Position numbers and translations under genes: made by a program. Shown here in pieces: positions 26,001 to 41,000 of a DNA stretch of 64,000 nucleotides. Position 1 is the first letter of the stretch. Every line of letters begins with the position of its first letter. Origin of the DNA: Amphiduros pacificus (taxonomy: Eukaryota; Annelida; Polychaeta; Phyllodocida; Hesionidae); assembly GCA_949316495.1 (NCBI GenBank), contig OX439004.1:4171185-4235184 (forward strand). Direction: 5' to 3'. The notes under the pieces are model-generated. The model was not told the origin of the DNA. It saw nothing but the letters and a program-made list of their open reading frames with translations, and made no database searches.

Positions 26001-29000
26001 AGTGATATACCATATTAGACAGTCTCCCATACTGGTTAGGTGCAGGGATGTTTAGGGTTAACCCTCCCAGGAGGATGTAGTGATATCCCATATTAGACAG
26101 TCTCCCATACTGGTTAGGTTCAGGGATGTTTAGGGTTAACCCTTCTCACAACAATGATATCATTCAAGAAGAGAAAATCAAATCTCTATTTTTCAAAGGT
26201 TAGCACAACTCTATCTTCCTTTTTGAGTTGGGCCTAGCTCAGTGGTGAGATGTCTGTCTCCATTGCTGGTAGACGGGGTTTGATTCCCAGGGCCTATTCT
26301 GACACGTTGTTTGTTGTTTCTTATTCTAACCTGTGCTCTAACTTTGTTTTTCAAAGGCTGTTATTTGTGTTACCTTGACTATGCGATATAGCAAAAGAAA
26401 TATTCCAAGCTACTCTTCGTATAGAGTAAGATGATATACTATCTGATCAGCTGTAGCTGGTTAAGTTTTGTTCAAATGATCAATCCAGTGAGGAGCATAG
26501 AAGAAATGGAACTTTTTTTGAATTTCATAATAGCACCTCAAGAATTTTAAAGCTTATTCATATACTGATATTTCTTCCGATTTGATACAAAAAGATCAAC
26601 CCTCCAGATTTTATTGAATGTAGAATGACCCTTTTTATATTTATTAGAATGGCAAAATATTTCAGTTGAAAATAACAATAAGCTTACTACAGGTATAAAA
26701 GTGTTTCTGAGGATTTCTCCCCTTATGTACCCTGGTGAACTTATGGAGTAAATTACTCTGGTGAACTTATAAGTGAAGGAATGCGGTCCTCCTCCCCCTC
26801 ACCAGTTTCAACCATACTATTTAACCTGTTGAATTAGTCCAAACATGCCACTGGAAGCATGTGCATTCTCTATTAATATTTTATTTGATATTGGCAATAT
26901 GCTCTTCGGAAATTCATTATCTGGCACGTATGTAGGTCAGCCTGGTATAATTATTTTCATTTTGGAAACCATCCAAGTCAACCAATCAATGTAAAAAAAA
27001 ATTGTTCACATTCTTTATAAAATTTACTTAACTGTTCTTACATAATATTTTGATATCCTATGTAATTATATCAGTATATGAACCATTAGATGTTGCATCA
27101 ACTTATCAAGGCTATTAGTCGTATTTTAAACTTGACAATTTCAATATTTCTGTATAAATTATAAATATAAATATGTATCTACATAAACCGTAAATATAAG
27201 TTTCTTAATCATTTGGAGTCAGTTGCCAATGCATACATTCTCAAATCATAAACTAATGGATTTATGTTGTCTTTATTTCATTATTCCATCCTGAAACTTT
27301 CTACCATTGAAGACTATTGTAAAGCAGTTGATAGTGTACCAGTAATGACCCTTTTATATATGTTGTGACATACAATATTGCCATTATCACTCATCTGTGA
27401 CTATGAGGATAGAATTGCGGTAGGTATGATTGTCCGGTCACCCATGACAACCTTCTGATTGATGTCCCCGTAGCGTTTCCTTAACGGGAATATTATGGGA
27501 TGTTGTATTGATGTTTCCATGGCACTTCCCGGGCTTGTATGGCCCACTATTGTTTCATCACAGCTTCTGTACACTTGTCAATAACTAGAAGTGGGTTGGA
27601 ATAGCGGAGACCAGGCAGGAGAAGGCGACAGGCACCAGAATAGTTTGGGTTCAAATAATAACAATAACCTCACAACACATGCACCGAGTGGGACCTCTCA
27701 TTCTGTATACCTGACATACATCCTGATCGGAAAAAATACAATTATTGGGCGTTATAAAGATTACATATATCGATCTTATATTTCTAAATGAACACAATAT
27801 TTGTATACCGTTTAATTTACATTCAAAATTTATGTCTTTGATGATCATAAGGATTTTGAATTAATAGCTACATATTTTTTGATTAATAATTGCTAAAGAA
27901 CGATTGCAACCCACTTCCATGTTGTTGTTTTTTCACCCATTGAAAGCACGCAACGGAAATGTACATTTTTACCGGAACGAGAAATGCACAACTCCTCTCA
28001 ATTCAATCATTCATAATTAAGACTGGCAGGGAGTCTATGAAATTTGTATCGGTATATATCTACATATAAACGATTTTTTTACAGACTAAAATAGAACACT
28101 ATGCACACTATAATAGGAATGGTTATATTGTGGTTGGTATTGATTGTGATCTACAAACTCATCGCTGATGTATGTCAGATATTCATAAACCATGACTCCA
28201 TAATTGGCGTCAAATACATATATATAAACAAGCCAATTGTGTTGTCATACATTATGTATCTTTATTATGTGGGACTGTCGCCTCTATTTGCGTCTGCTAT
28301 TCTATATTCAGACAAACATGTGGGCAGATTTAAAATGTAATCCTTCAGTTGTGTAGCATTGTATAATATTTACATTGCATTTATGAAGTATTTGAGTCAG
28401 TGCCACTATTTGTTCATTTTCGCATCCATTCATAATTTTGATTACACTTTGGAAGCCTGTTAACACTAATGGCCACTCCCACTAGTCAGGAATAAGGCAT
28501 GCATGTGTAACTGGCCGTACAGGATTGTCCTTGAAGCTGAATGTTTGATGAGTGTTGTTGAAGACCATGATCATGTACAATCAACCTGTTCAGCAGTGTA
28601 TATCATACGCATGGTGCATCTGTAGTTGAATTAGTAATAAGTGGTATACACTCACAGGGAGATTGTCAAAACCCTCTCTCCCATTGCCTCATATTCCTAA
28701 TAAAATGGAAGAGTAATAAACATCATCAAATGTCCTTTTTACGACCTTCTTGCAATAATGGACATTTTAGCCTTTTAACCTGTGTGATAGTAACACTATC
28801 GGAACCAACCACCTCCCGTCCTCCACTTATCTCACCCTAATGTAAAGTAAGGGGAAGCCCAAATATTTTGGGCATGGCTCATTCTACAAAATATAATATG
28901 GTGTTGTTGATATCAATGCTTATGGAAATATCAAACATTAGAAAAACATCCAGTCTCTGACATTTGTGATTAAAGTATATGGTTTATGTGATGAAAACTG

Positions 29001-32000
29001 TTGTAAAAATAAATATCAATATCTAGAGAGATTTTCTGGAATTTGCATCATTTTGCATCACGGTACAAAGGGAAGTTACAGACTAAAGGAAATGATTAGT
29101 AATGCTTTATGAAGCATGACCGCTTCCTTGAATACATTAAGCACACCACGTGATCTTTTGACAATGACGAGATGCCTAAACAGGCGAGACTTCCGGTTGT
29201 GGGTCAAAGGTGACAGGAGATCAGGATTGATATTGACACACTCATGGAATTGACACTGTGAAAACCATTAAGCTTGGCGTTTAAATGATAATTGATTATT
29301 TGATCATTAATTTGACTGTATTCACCACGGAACTGCTTTCTAATTGACAGTCAATGATAACTTATATTCATCAATGAATTAATCTGGATTAGGGCTAATT
29401 ATATTGAATATCCTCATGATATATTTATAATTTTGTTAATTACACAAAAACATTTAACAGGAAAGCATTTTTTTGTAATTTTGTTGTCCACTCTACATTT
29501 CGAAGATTATCAAAATTCCTACTTTCTCCACAAAAAAATGTGGTCTGGTTTATCAGTCAGTCCGAAACGTTCTATGGCCAGTACGGGCCACTAAATTTAA
29601 AAACTAATTGGCCAAATTGAACCAATAGGCCGGTAGAATCTAGATGTCAAGGTGCGCCATTCTCAAAATTTTCCTGTAATATTAATTCACCTTAATTCAC
29701 CTTAGTTTCCTGTAATATTAATTCACCTTAATTTGATTACAACATTTTATTCATGTTGGTCTCTCAACTGGCCCTATTTTTTTGATAAGATATCAAGTTC
29801 AATGACCCCGACATCATGTTTAGTCGATAACAATATCGAAAATATTATTCTTTATGTTCTTTGATGATATAAGCAACATAAAGAAAAGTTTCTTCGTGTT
29901 TTCAAATGCATTCTACGGTCTCTAACCCGAATTAACAACTGCAATGAAAACACTACCTCAGAATATCTCAAACTGTCTCCACACTACACATGAATATGAA
30001 GCTCGTAGTACAATAGACCGGCGTGAACCCTTGTTACATAAACTGCACGAACATGAAGTATTGACAAGTGAATAATTGATGTGATCTGATACAAGGTCAA
30101 GATGAACTGCGGTGAATCACCACTCTCCAGGCAGCGGTAACATGGTTATCACACCTTTATTGGTTCTAGGCACTCCTCCATGACACATGCCACACTCCTA
30201 CAAAATAAATGTGCACTTTTCTGAAAAACTAATTTAAAAAAAAACACTTCATGTATTAGGAATATATTTTCAATTTCGAATTTCTTTGGAAACAATCAAA
30301 GCTGTGTGGATTGGTGATTTACTGCATGAAATTTAATCTAAAATGACATCTTCACAGAATTGATTAAAAGATCATACCAAATCCCACATCATACCAATCC
30401 CACATAATTGGCATCTTGGTCTACACATTGCAATACAAATACACCAACCTAGAGAAGTATAGACAGGCAGAAAGGTAGAGAGAATTCCCCTACCATATAG
30501 GTTATATATTATCTTAATTTGTACACATACCACTTGTATGAATATTCATATATCACAATGTAGTTTGATCCTAATGAACAGTGGGGTCAAGGTGATATGT
30601 GTACAAATTATATATATATAACAATATATAATGAATGGCCGTGAGAAAGATATTTTAATATGAATAAAAAATTGTTCTTTAATTGTATTGCATATACATA
30701 TATCAATGGACAGATAGACGCCAAACATATTTTTGACGAAAGGCAAGAGGAAAATAAAATTTCATTAATGGGATCTCAAGGTACTTGACATATTGGAGGA
30801 CAGTTTGTCTGTGACTTATTTTAGAACATGAAAGGGCAGACTCGTCCTCTCCCTTACTTATTTCTTCTTCAATTCACACAAAGACCATTGTTTAGTTCTC
30901 CTATACCTGCGATATGTTTAACAATCTAAAAAAAGGTTTTGAAGTAACATCATTTGTACAGGATCCATGGAGAGTTATATGTTTACTAGATCCAACAAAT
31001 ATCATGAGACAATATATATGGTGTGCAGATCCCCAGGACAGAAATTCATATCTCTGCAAGAAAAGGCCTCAACTATTATAATTGCCTCTCCACCATAAGT
31101 AATTGCTTTTTGGATAGGCTTTCAATACATGGCAAGACATAAATAACATGGTCTACTTAATCACTGGGTCTACAGGTAAGGTCAAGTGAACATGCCATAA
31201 CAACTCAATCAATGTCTCCTAAATGATAATTGACAAAGTGTGTCTACTTTACACGAACCTGACCATAAGATGATCGAAGCTCTCACGCTGCTATTTGTGG
31301 GGGAAGGCTTCAAGGTCAAATCATCTATAATTATATATAGATTCTAGCCTTGTCCCACGCAGGACATGATACTCATGCTACATTTAGATTGATTATATTA
31401 GTAATATATGTCAATTAGTTATACTATATAATGTAGAGTAATTTCTAGAAAGAGATATTTAAAAAGGTGCAATATAAAGACTGGTTTACTTTTATTTGTT
31501 TAGAAATAATGAACAATATAAAACAGATTTGTACAATTACCCATTCATGAGTGACCATATTGAAAAACACCTAAGATAGAATGATATATAAGCATTTCAT
31601 GCTTGAATGATCAATAATATTGAACATCGCACTGCTATATTAAAGAGTACCCAGTGAAGTGTGAAAGAGTTGCATGACACACCATAGAACATTCACACTA
31701 ATCAATATTAAGGCTTATTGATCTGTATTGATTGATCAGAGATATTCCAGGTCACCTAAATTTAACCAGGTCAGCCTGCCGGTATTATACACTGAAGAAC
31801 TGAGGCGCTTGGTACATCTGCCCTTTGTAGATTGAGGCTGATGTGGGTTGTATCATTGTTATGTGGGCTGTATCAGTGTGTATTTCTGTCAATGTGAATT
31901 AGGATTGATGTAATGGTAGCTTGTCCAAAGCCTTACTCTCAATGGCTGTAAATTCTTAATTGATTAAGGTACTGATGTGTGAAAATGAACAACATTGATA

Positions 32001-35000
32001 TTTTTTTGGTTCAAACCTAAAAAATCTATGCATTCAGTTTTCATGGACATCGATATAACATGTATATACATGAGATGCACTGTCTTTTGTCAATAAGTTA
32101 ATTCATTGTATTTTGAATACTCAAATAAACACTCTCAAACCTTAATTCTACATCCGTTTAATCAGGGCCATGATACACTGTGATATAAGTACCTTGATCC
32201 CACACACTGCTCATCAGGGCCATGATACACTATGATATAAGTACCTTGATCCCACACACTGTTCATCAAGGCCATGATACACTGTGATATAAGTACCTTG
32301 ATCCCACACACTGCTCACCAGGGCCATGATACACTGTGATATAAGTACCTTGATCCCACACACTGTTCATCAAGGCCATGATACACTGTGATATAAGTAC
32401 CTTGATCCCACACACTGCTCATCAGGGCCATGATACACTGTGATATAAGTACCTTGATCCCACACACTGCTCATCAGGGCCATGATACACTGTGATATAA
32501 GTACCTTGATCCCACACACTGCTCATCAGGGCCATGATACACTGTGATATAAGTACCTTGATCCCACACACTGCTCATCAGGGCCATGATACACTGTGAT
32601 ATAAGTACCTTGATCCCACACACTGCTCATCAGGGCCATGATACACTATGATATAAGTACCTTGATCCCACACACTGCTCGTCAGGGCCAAAATACACTG
32701 TGATATAAGCACCTTGATCCCACACACTGCTCACCAGGGCCATGATACACTGTGATATAAGTACCTTGATCCCACACACTGCTCACCAGGGCCATGATAC
32801 ACTGTGATATAAGTACCTTGATCCCACACACTGCTCATCAGGGCCATGATACACTGTGATATAAGTACCTTGATCCCACACACTGCTCAACAGGGCCAAG
32901 ATACACTGTGATATAAGTACCTTGATCCCACACACTGCTCATCAGGGCCATGATACACTGTGATTTAAGTACCTTGATCCCACACACTGTTCATCAAGGC
33001 CATGATACACTGTGATTTAAGTACCTTGATCCCACACACTGCTCATCAGGGCCATGATACACTGTGATATAAGTACCTTGATCCCACACACTGCTCATCA
33101 GGGCCATGATACACTGTGATATAATTACCTTGATCCCACACACTGCTCATCAGGGCCATGATACACTGCAATATAAGTACCTTGATCCCACACACTGCTC
33201 ACCAGGGCCATGATACACTGTGATATAAGTACCTTGATCCCACACACTGTTCATCAAGGCCATGATACACTGTGATTTAAGTACCTTGATCCCACACACT
33301 GCTCATCAGGTTCATAATACAGTGTGATATAAGTACCTTGGTCCCACACACTGCTCACCAGGGCCATGGTACACTGTGATATAAGTATCTTGATCCCACA
33401 CACTGCTCATCAGGGCCATGATACACCGTGATATAAGTACCTTGATCCCACACACTGCTCATCAGGGCCATGATACACTGTGATATAAGTACCTTGATCC
33501 CACACACTGCTCATCAGGGCCATGCTACACTGTGATATAAGTACCTTGATCCCACACACTGCTCATCAGGGCCATGATACACTGTGATATAAGTACCTTG
33601 GTCCTACACACTGCTCATCAGGGCCATGATACACTGTGATATAAGTACACTGTGATATAAGTACCTTGATCCCACACACTGCTCAACAGGGCCATGATAC
33701 ACTGTGATATAAGTACCTTGATCCCACACACCGCTCATCAGGGCCATGATACACTGTGATATAATTACCTTGATCCCACACACTGCTCATCAGGGCCATG
33801 ATACACTGTGATATAAGTACCATGATCCCACACACTGCTCATCAGGGCCATGATACACTGTGATATAAGTACCATGATCCCACACACTGCTCATCAGGGC
33901 CATGATACACTGTGATATAATTACCTTGATCCCACACACTGCTCATCAGGGCCATGATACACTGTGATATAAGTACCTTGATCCCACACACTACTCATCA
34001 GGGCCATGATACACTGTGATATAAGTACCTTGATCCCACACACTGCTCATCAGGGCCATGATACACTGTGATATAAGTACCATGATCCCACACACTGCTC
34101 ATCAGGGCCATGGTACACTGTGATAGAAGATTATTGATGCTTCGGATAGAACATACAAGAATAGAATACCATATTCTTTGTACCTTTCTTCTACTGTGGT
34201 GGAAGTCAAATGCCGGTTCTTGGTGTAAAATCTCTCTACCACTGTGCTTGGTACATGGTCCACTGTGCTTGGTGCATGGATCTTTATTTTATTATCTAAT
34301 ATCTTGATTCTAAAAATTCTGAAAATTATCTAAATGACTTGAAAATACAAATTATATTGGTTCTTTCTGCAACCAGTTTAAAGTAATGATTTATTATCAG
34401 AGTGGACATGTTTCACGCCCATCTGTTTTAGTCATATTCATCAAAGACAAATTTCAATTTCATCCACCATTTTTTTTACTTTTTAAGGAAAAACCTTTGT
34501 TTTGCATTTGCGATAATTGGAACAATTGAGTGTTGTTCACACATGCATAAACGTGTCTCATTGTGTTACATCATGCGTATCCACAACTCCATCAATGTAC
34601 CAATTACACTGCTATTTCATATAGATTTGTTAAAACAGTATTCATGTCAACATTAAATACGACAATGGCCTGTCTTCTTTCAATTGTGTCCCTTTACTTA
34701 ATGGCTAAAACAAACATGTTTCTGTACAGCGTGAATTAATTACCTATTTAATCATCTAGCATTGTGTTCATATTATAAATGTGCGGATATTACAGTGTTT
34801 CTGACCCTTAACTGGGATTTATTACATGTCCAATATGAGACAGGAAACAATTATAGATAACAGAAGTTTTAATAGCAAAGAGGGGGGTGTGATAATATAA
34901 AGTTTGTTAAGTGATGCATTAAGCACTACTCGGTGTTTCTTTCATGCGGCTTTTATTCATCGGTGATCAAAAAGAGAAATTAAGAGACCAAAAAGTAGTC

Positions 35001-38000
35001 CATTGTTTAAGGTATTTGGATACCCTGGTTGTAGGTGGAGCCACAGTAGCACCATCTCCACCTGGTGGAAAAATGGCAAATTGGAGTTGTCTAGTAAATG
35101 AAATCTTAAATAAATGTACTTCCACTTGTAAAACCTTTCCCACCAAAAATCAAATCAGCTTTGCTCATTCTGAGACATTAAAATGAAAATTAATGAAAAG
35201 GGCTGCCGTGAATCATTATACCCAAAAGCATGGTCAAAATATGTGAATAAAGGCATTAAAGAAGTTTCCCAGATTCAAATTATATCATTTAAATGACATA
35301 TGTTGTAATTACATCTTTCAGCCTCAATAATGGACAAAAAATGTCACTTTTCTATAATTTCGCCCATATTTGCGCATATTCCATTTCAAATAATTAATTT
35401 TTCAGAAGGAAATAATGTGGTGACATCCATATGTTTTTCCATTATATGATAGAATACATATTTACCTTCATTTTTAGCAAAGTAACTAAGAAATTAAACT
35501 AGCCAAAATTAAATAAATGCATTAGATGTGGAATATTGCAGTAAGATTATGCCACTACATGGCGCCACTGTTGTGTTATCAAGCAATCTATAAATAGAAA
35601 AAGTACTAATTTCATGCAAAACATGCTTGTTATTGATAAACAATGTAAACTTAAGCATAAAAGTTATGTTTCTTTTCCTTAATGTTACATGGGATGCATT
35701 TTAACTGAATTATGTTATTCACTAAATTTATTGTAAAATATTGATTTTTCCCATTATTAGTGACAGCTGTAAAAAAATATACAGATGGTAAATGTACAAA
35801 TAAAAATTGTTTTTGACTCAGGATATGTCTTCTGTTTCAATATGCAAAAAACTAGAAAAATTAAACTATAAAATGCCAGAGTATCCAAATACCTTAAGAT
35901 CGATTGTAATTCTAACTTATATCGCCTTATAACTAAGATGATTGCAACAGAACCTGAGAATCTCTGATACGCAGGCAATATGCTATGATAAACAATACCT
36001 ATAATTGGCGTTGCTGGTTATTAGTGATTTGAGTTAAATTCATATCAATGAGAATTTTTTTCATTTCATTCAGATGATTTGCTAATGTAGTGTTTGTTGT
36101 TGTTCCAGGGCAGACCGATACAGTAACGAACATCAGATTGGTGGAACCAAGTCTGCGAGTAGAGGTGATGGTCAATGGAGAATGGGGGACAATCTGTGAT
36201 GACGACTTTGACGTCAGAGACGGTGCTGTCATCTGCCGGATGCTAGAGCTGTGAGTACTCCAGATGTTAACATACCACACGTATTCAGATTCAACGGGTT
36301 CTCTTACATATATAAAACATATCTTTTGAAGTGCCCCCCCTACCCCCCCCCCACACACACATATATTGGCCTAGTACAGAATATCCCTATTTTTTACGTG
36401 CCCCCCCACACGCACACACATATATTGGCCTAGTACAGAATATCCCTATTTTTTTACGTGCCCCCCTACACGCACACACATATATTGGCCTAGTACAGAA
36501 TATCTCTATTTTTTTACGTGCCCCCCCCCCTACACACACACACACATATATTGGCCTAGTACAGAATATCCCTATTTTTCCTTGTCGTTATTTGTTTTAA
36601 ACAAACATATAATAGGAATAGGTTTCCCTCGTCCTGAAGATTATCCAGTTCTAATTAATATCCTGTTTATGTGTGTTAAATATGTCTTTTATCTCTTTCA
36701 GAAATATTGATAATGTACGAGTGGGGACGGTCAGCAGTGAGAACGTGGGCACGGGACCTATCCTAATAGACAACCTCAACTGTGACGGTTCCGAGGATTC
36801 CCTCAACCAGTGTGCGCATGCGGGCTTCGGCATCACCGACTGCAGTCATAAAGAGGACGCCACTGTCAACTGCACAGCAGCAGCGGTGATTGGACCCACT
36901 CCAGCTCCTCAACCCACCCTCCCCACCACCAGACAGACTCTCCCACCCAGGATATGTAAGTACACCTGCTTATGAAAAATAATTTCACCATATTCTGATA
37001 GCTAAAGACATATCCATAAATCCTTTTTATATACTAATAGTATAGTGTCTGTAGTGAGGGTGGGAGGGAGGATTTTCTGTCACTCTGTCTGTCCGTCAAT
37101 TTTGATCTTCTCCTCTGAAACTACTGGTCTGAGTTCTTAGCAATAAGCAGACAAGATGTTGTATTTTTAGGGGACCATTTCTATTTTTTTTCCACTTTTT
37201 TATGAATTTTTGAGAAAATTTGTACAAATATTACAAGAAGCAATGATCTGCATAGTGTAAGACCATTAGCCTATTTATTATATGATTTAATCTGAAATAC
37301 AATAGACTATCATATGGTGTTGCTCTTGTTATCTTTTTCAAATCTCATTAGATTTAGCTTCAATATCAAGTGAAGTGTTAAAATCGCCTGTAATTTTAAA
37401 CAATAACAGCCTGCTGTGACAAATATGGCAGATAGTTCGCATATCTTGAAAGCTGCAATTTTCCAGCATATTTAGTACATTTGATGACACTTGAGTTATT
37501 ATGATTTTTATTGGTAAAGAATTCAAATTGCCTAAACTTCAATATATATTTTATTTAATTATTTTCTTATTCAATCATAACATAGAAAAGCTAGTGATGA
37601 ATTTAAATTATGAATTCAATGTATATCTTATATAATAATTGTCTAATTCAATCATAACATTGAAAAAAAGGTGAAACATGAGTTAATCGTTATTAATCCC
37701 TTTGGTAGGTGATAATCCTGATCCTAATCTGCGCTTGCGGGTACTGGGCGATGTGGTGACGGATGGTGGGATCGGGCTGGTGGAGTACCGCCACCAGGGG
37801 CAGTGGGGTAATATCTGTGACAACGCCTGGGGTCAGCAAGATGCAAGGGTCGTGTGCAACATGCTCTGCTTCAAGTAAGTCATATTAGCCACGCTTCGTA
37901 GGCTTTGAGTGCCCACGAGACAAAAGTGGAGCGGCCAACAAATCAAATCAAATCAAATAAAAAAAAATTCCCCACCACCTTATAACCAGCAAATTTAGCA

Positions 38001-41000
38001 ACTTATTAATGCTTTAAAATCTAGAATAAATGGTAGAATATCGTAGATATTTTAGAGGGAAATACATAACTATGAAAGGGCACATACTATCGTTTAAAAT
38101 TAAGATTTTAAGCGTATTACTGTAAAAATAAATATTCTTTCTATTGTGATCCTAGCTTAAAACCATCCTAAAACCAGCGCAATCACCAACTTTTAAATAT
38201 TCAAAAATATAAATGGTAGAATACCGTAGATATATGAGAACCAATTGCACAACTATATAAGGGCATACCCATTTATCGCTTCAAATTAAGATACAAGTTA
38301 GGTATATTACCCTAAGGATATACATTTTCTATTTTAGTCCTAGCTTCGCTAAGCCTATTATGACCAGTATATTTGGTAACGCCTCGTTCCCATTTGTTCT
38401 GGACGAGATCGACTGCTTGGGCCTGGAGAGCACCATAGAAAACTGTCCCAACAATGGGTGGAGAGTGAACGAGTGCCATCCCACCGAGGCAGCCGCCGTC
38501 AGCTGCCTGGAGGAAATCTTACCGGAACCTGTAGGTAGGTACACAACTCCTTGACCTGGAACCTGTAGGTAGGTACCAAACTCCTTGACCTGGAACCTGT
38601 AGGTAGGTACCAAACTCCTTGTAGGGATACCTATTTCATGTAAATTGCTTGGAAGGTGTGCCAATATCCTGTGAATTATCCGGTAGGTTGACCTGTCTAC
38701 TATTTGTTTGGAATGTGCGCCAATCTCCTGTAATTGCCTGGAAGGTGCACCAATATCCTGTAATTGCCTGGAATGTGCACGAATCTCCTGTAATTGCCTG
38801 GAAGGTGTACCAATATCCTGTAATTGCCTGGAAGATGCACCAATATCCTGTAATTGCCAGGAAGGTACACGAATCTCCTGTAATTGCCTGGAAGGTGCAC
38901 CAATCTCCTGTAATTGCCTGGAAGGTGCACCAATCTCCTGTAATTGCCTGGAAGGTGTACCAATCTCCTGTAATTGCCTGGAAGCTGTACCGATATCCTG
39001 ATACGTGTAGATATGCCATGCCCTTCTTTTTATCTTTGAGGTGTATTAATTTACGGGGGGTTGTTTACAACTTGTAGTTGTATTGAGCAAATAGAGCAAA
39101 AGCAAAGCACATAGGCCATGCATTAATTTCATTTATTTTGTTAAATACCTTGTCTCGATATTACATATCTTAAATGATTTGAATACTATAATACATACAC
39201 ATCCCTGATCTAAACACTTATTTGGCCTTTATATATGTACCATAGGACACAGACATCCCTGATCTAAACACTTATTTTCCCTTTATATATGTATTCTAAT
39301 GATATATATGTATTCTAATGATTGACCTGATGTTTTATTTAGTTCCCAAGCCGGTGATCCAGTGTGAGGGCGAGCAGATCATAGCCCGCTTCAGTCGCAT
39401 CCTGGAGCCCCGCCTTATTGAAGATTTCCTCTCCCTCACTAACGGGGACTGTGAGTTTGACCGAGTGTTCCTCTCCTCGGACAGTACGGCCATCGTCTAC
39501 GCTATCCCCTACAACGGCTGTGGAACAGATAAATTTGTAAGTTTTCCTGGCAGCGGCAAGGGTCTCTCCTGACCTCAAAATGTTTATATGCAATAAGTAA
39601 TAACTGTATTTATTTATGTTCCTCATTAAATAGTCAAATAGATTCTTAAGATTCACCAATGGATACTTACCCCAAGACCGGTAGCCGATCTCCATGTTGT
39701 TCCCCCCCCCCATTGAAAAGTACACACCGGAACTGTATAACTTCACCGGAACCAGAACTCCTCTGAATTTAATCATTGCTAATGAAGACTGGCAAGGGGC
39801 TTACATATGCAATCAAAATATCTTATATCACAATTTAATTAATTTAAGATATATTAAATTCTCACATATAATTCCTCATTGTTTCATAAGTTCAATTGTA
39901 CATTATGCTTCTAATAAGTTTTATGACAAATATAATTGGCTAACAAATGGTCACAAAACTCTTCTTTCTTCTCGTAAATTCAGTCACCAATACAACGCTA
40001 TATCATTTTTACGTCTGTAGCTCATGACGCATATTTTAAAATGTCGTCTGCTCCAGGTCAAAACAAACCAAGATATTCATCATGTTCATTTCAGAGAAAT
40101 TAACACGTGATTTGTTGAAGAATTGGCCTAAGACTAATTACATCTATTATATAATTGACAACTTTTATGACATTTGTATACAAATATATTTAAACAAACA
40201 TTTTATTCATTTCAAAATAATGTAAATATGAAAAAAATCCGAAAAAAATAATAAATGGAAAGTAGTTCGGCAGAGGTGTGATAATATCTCATAGGTGCAA
40301 AACACTCTCTTGAGGCACAAATTATGAGATAAAACGCTATATCATGTTTATGTCTGTATCTCTTCAAACGATTTCACAATTTTCTTCCCTTGGTGATTAT
40401 AGCATTAAGTATTTGCAAATGAAGTATAACTTTCTTCTTATCACACGTTACAACTTCGTTCACCATTTTTAGAATAACTTGACCCATATAATCTACCGGA
40501 ACTACATCCATTATGACGTGCCATCAGCTGACCTAATTATCACGCGAAGCAACGTCTATGACGTGGAGGTTCAGTGCATCATCCGTCGTGAGCAGACTCC
40601 AGAGCAGGACGTCCAGGCTCTACCCAACACGGTGCCCCCTTATATCGGCGATGGTCAGTTCAACGTGAGGATGACGCTGTATCTAGATAGCAGGTCAGTA
40701 CTTATCAATTGTCCATAGTGGAGTATATGTTGAAAATATTGTATTTTATAATTAGAACACAGTCGTTTTTGTTACTTGGCATATAGAAAGTAGAAAAATT
40801 TAGGTGAAATCTAGGTGTCGCCTAGAAAAAAATCTATTTATTATTATTAGAAAAATGCGCCATGATGAAAAAAACGTATATTCATCATATTGTTTTGTTT
40901 TTTTCTTTTTTCTTTTTTGAATATTTAATAATTGCTAATCAATTATTATTGATTGATGAAATGAGACTATTTTGTTGCAGTTTTAACAACCCAATCACCA

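Noticed and set aside
26227-26296. Functional tRNA gene
   Set aside because: A and B boxes are good, but the anticodon arm and acceptor stem do not form; target duplication suggests a SINE.
28101-28340. Small hydrophobic membrane protein
   Set aside because: The composition follows AT-rich codons, with no start context, splice partner or recognisable family; it lies inside a 13-kb intron.
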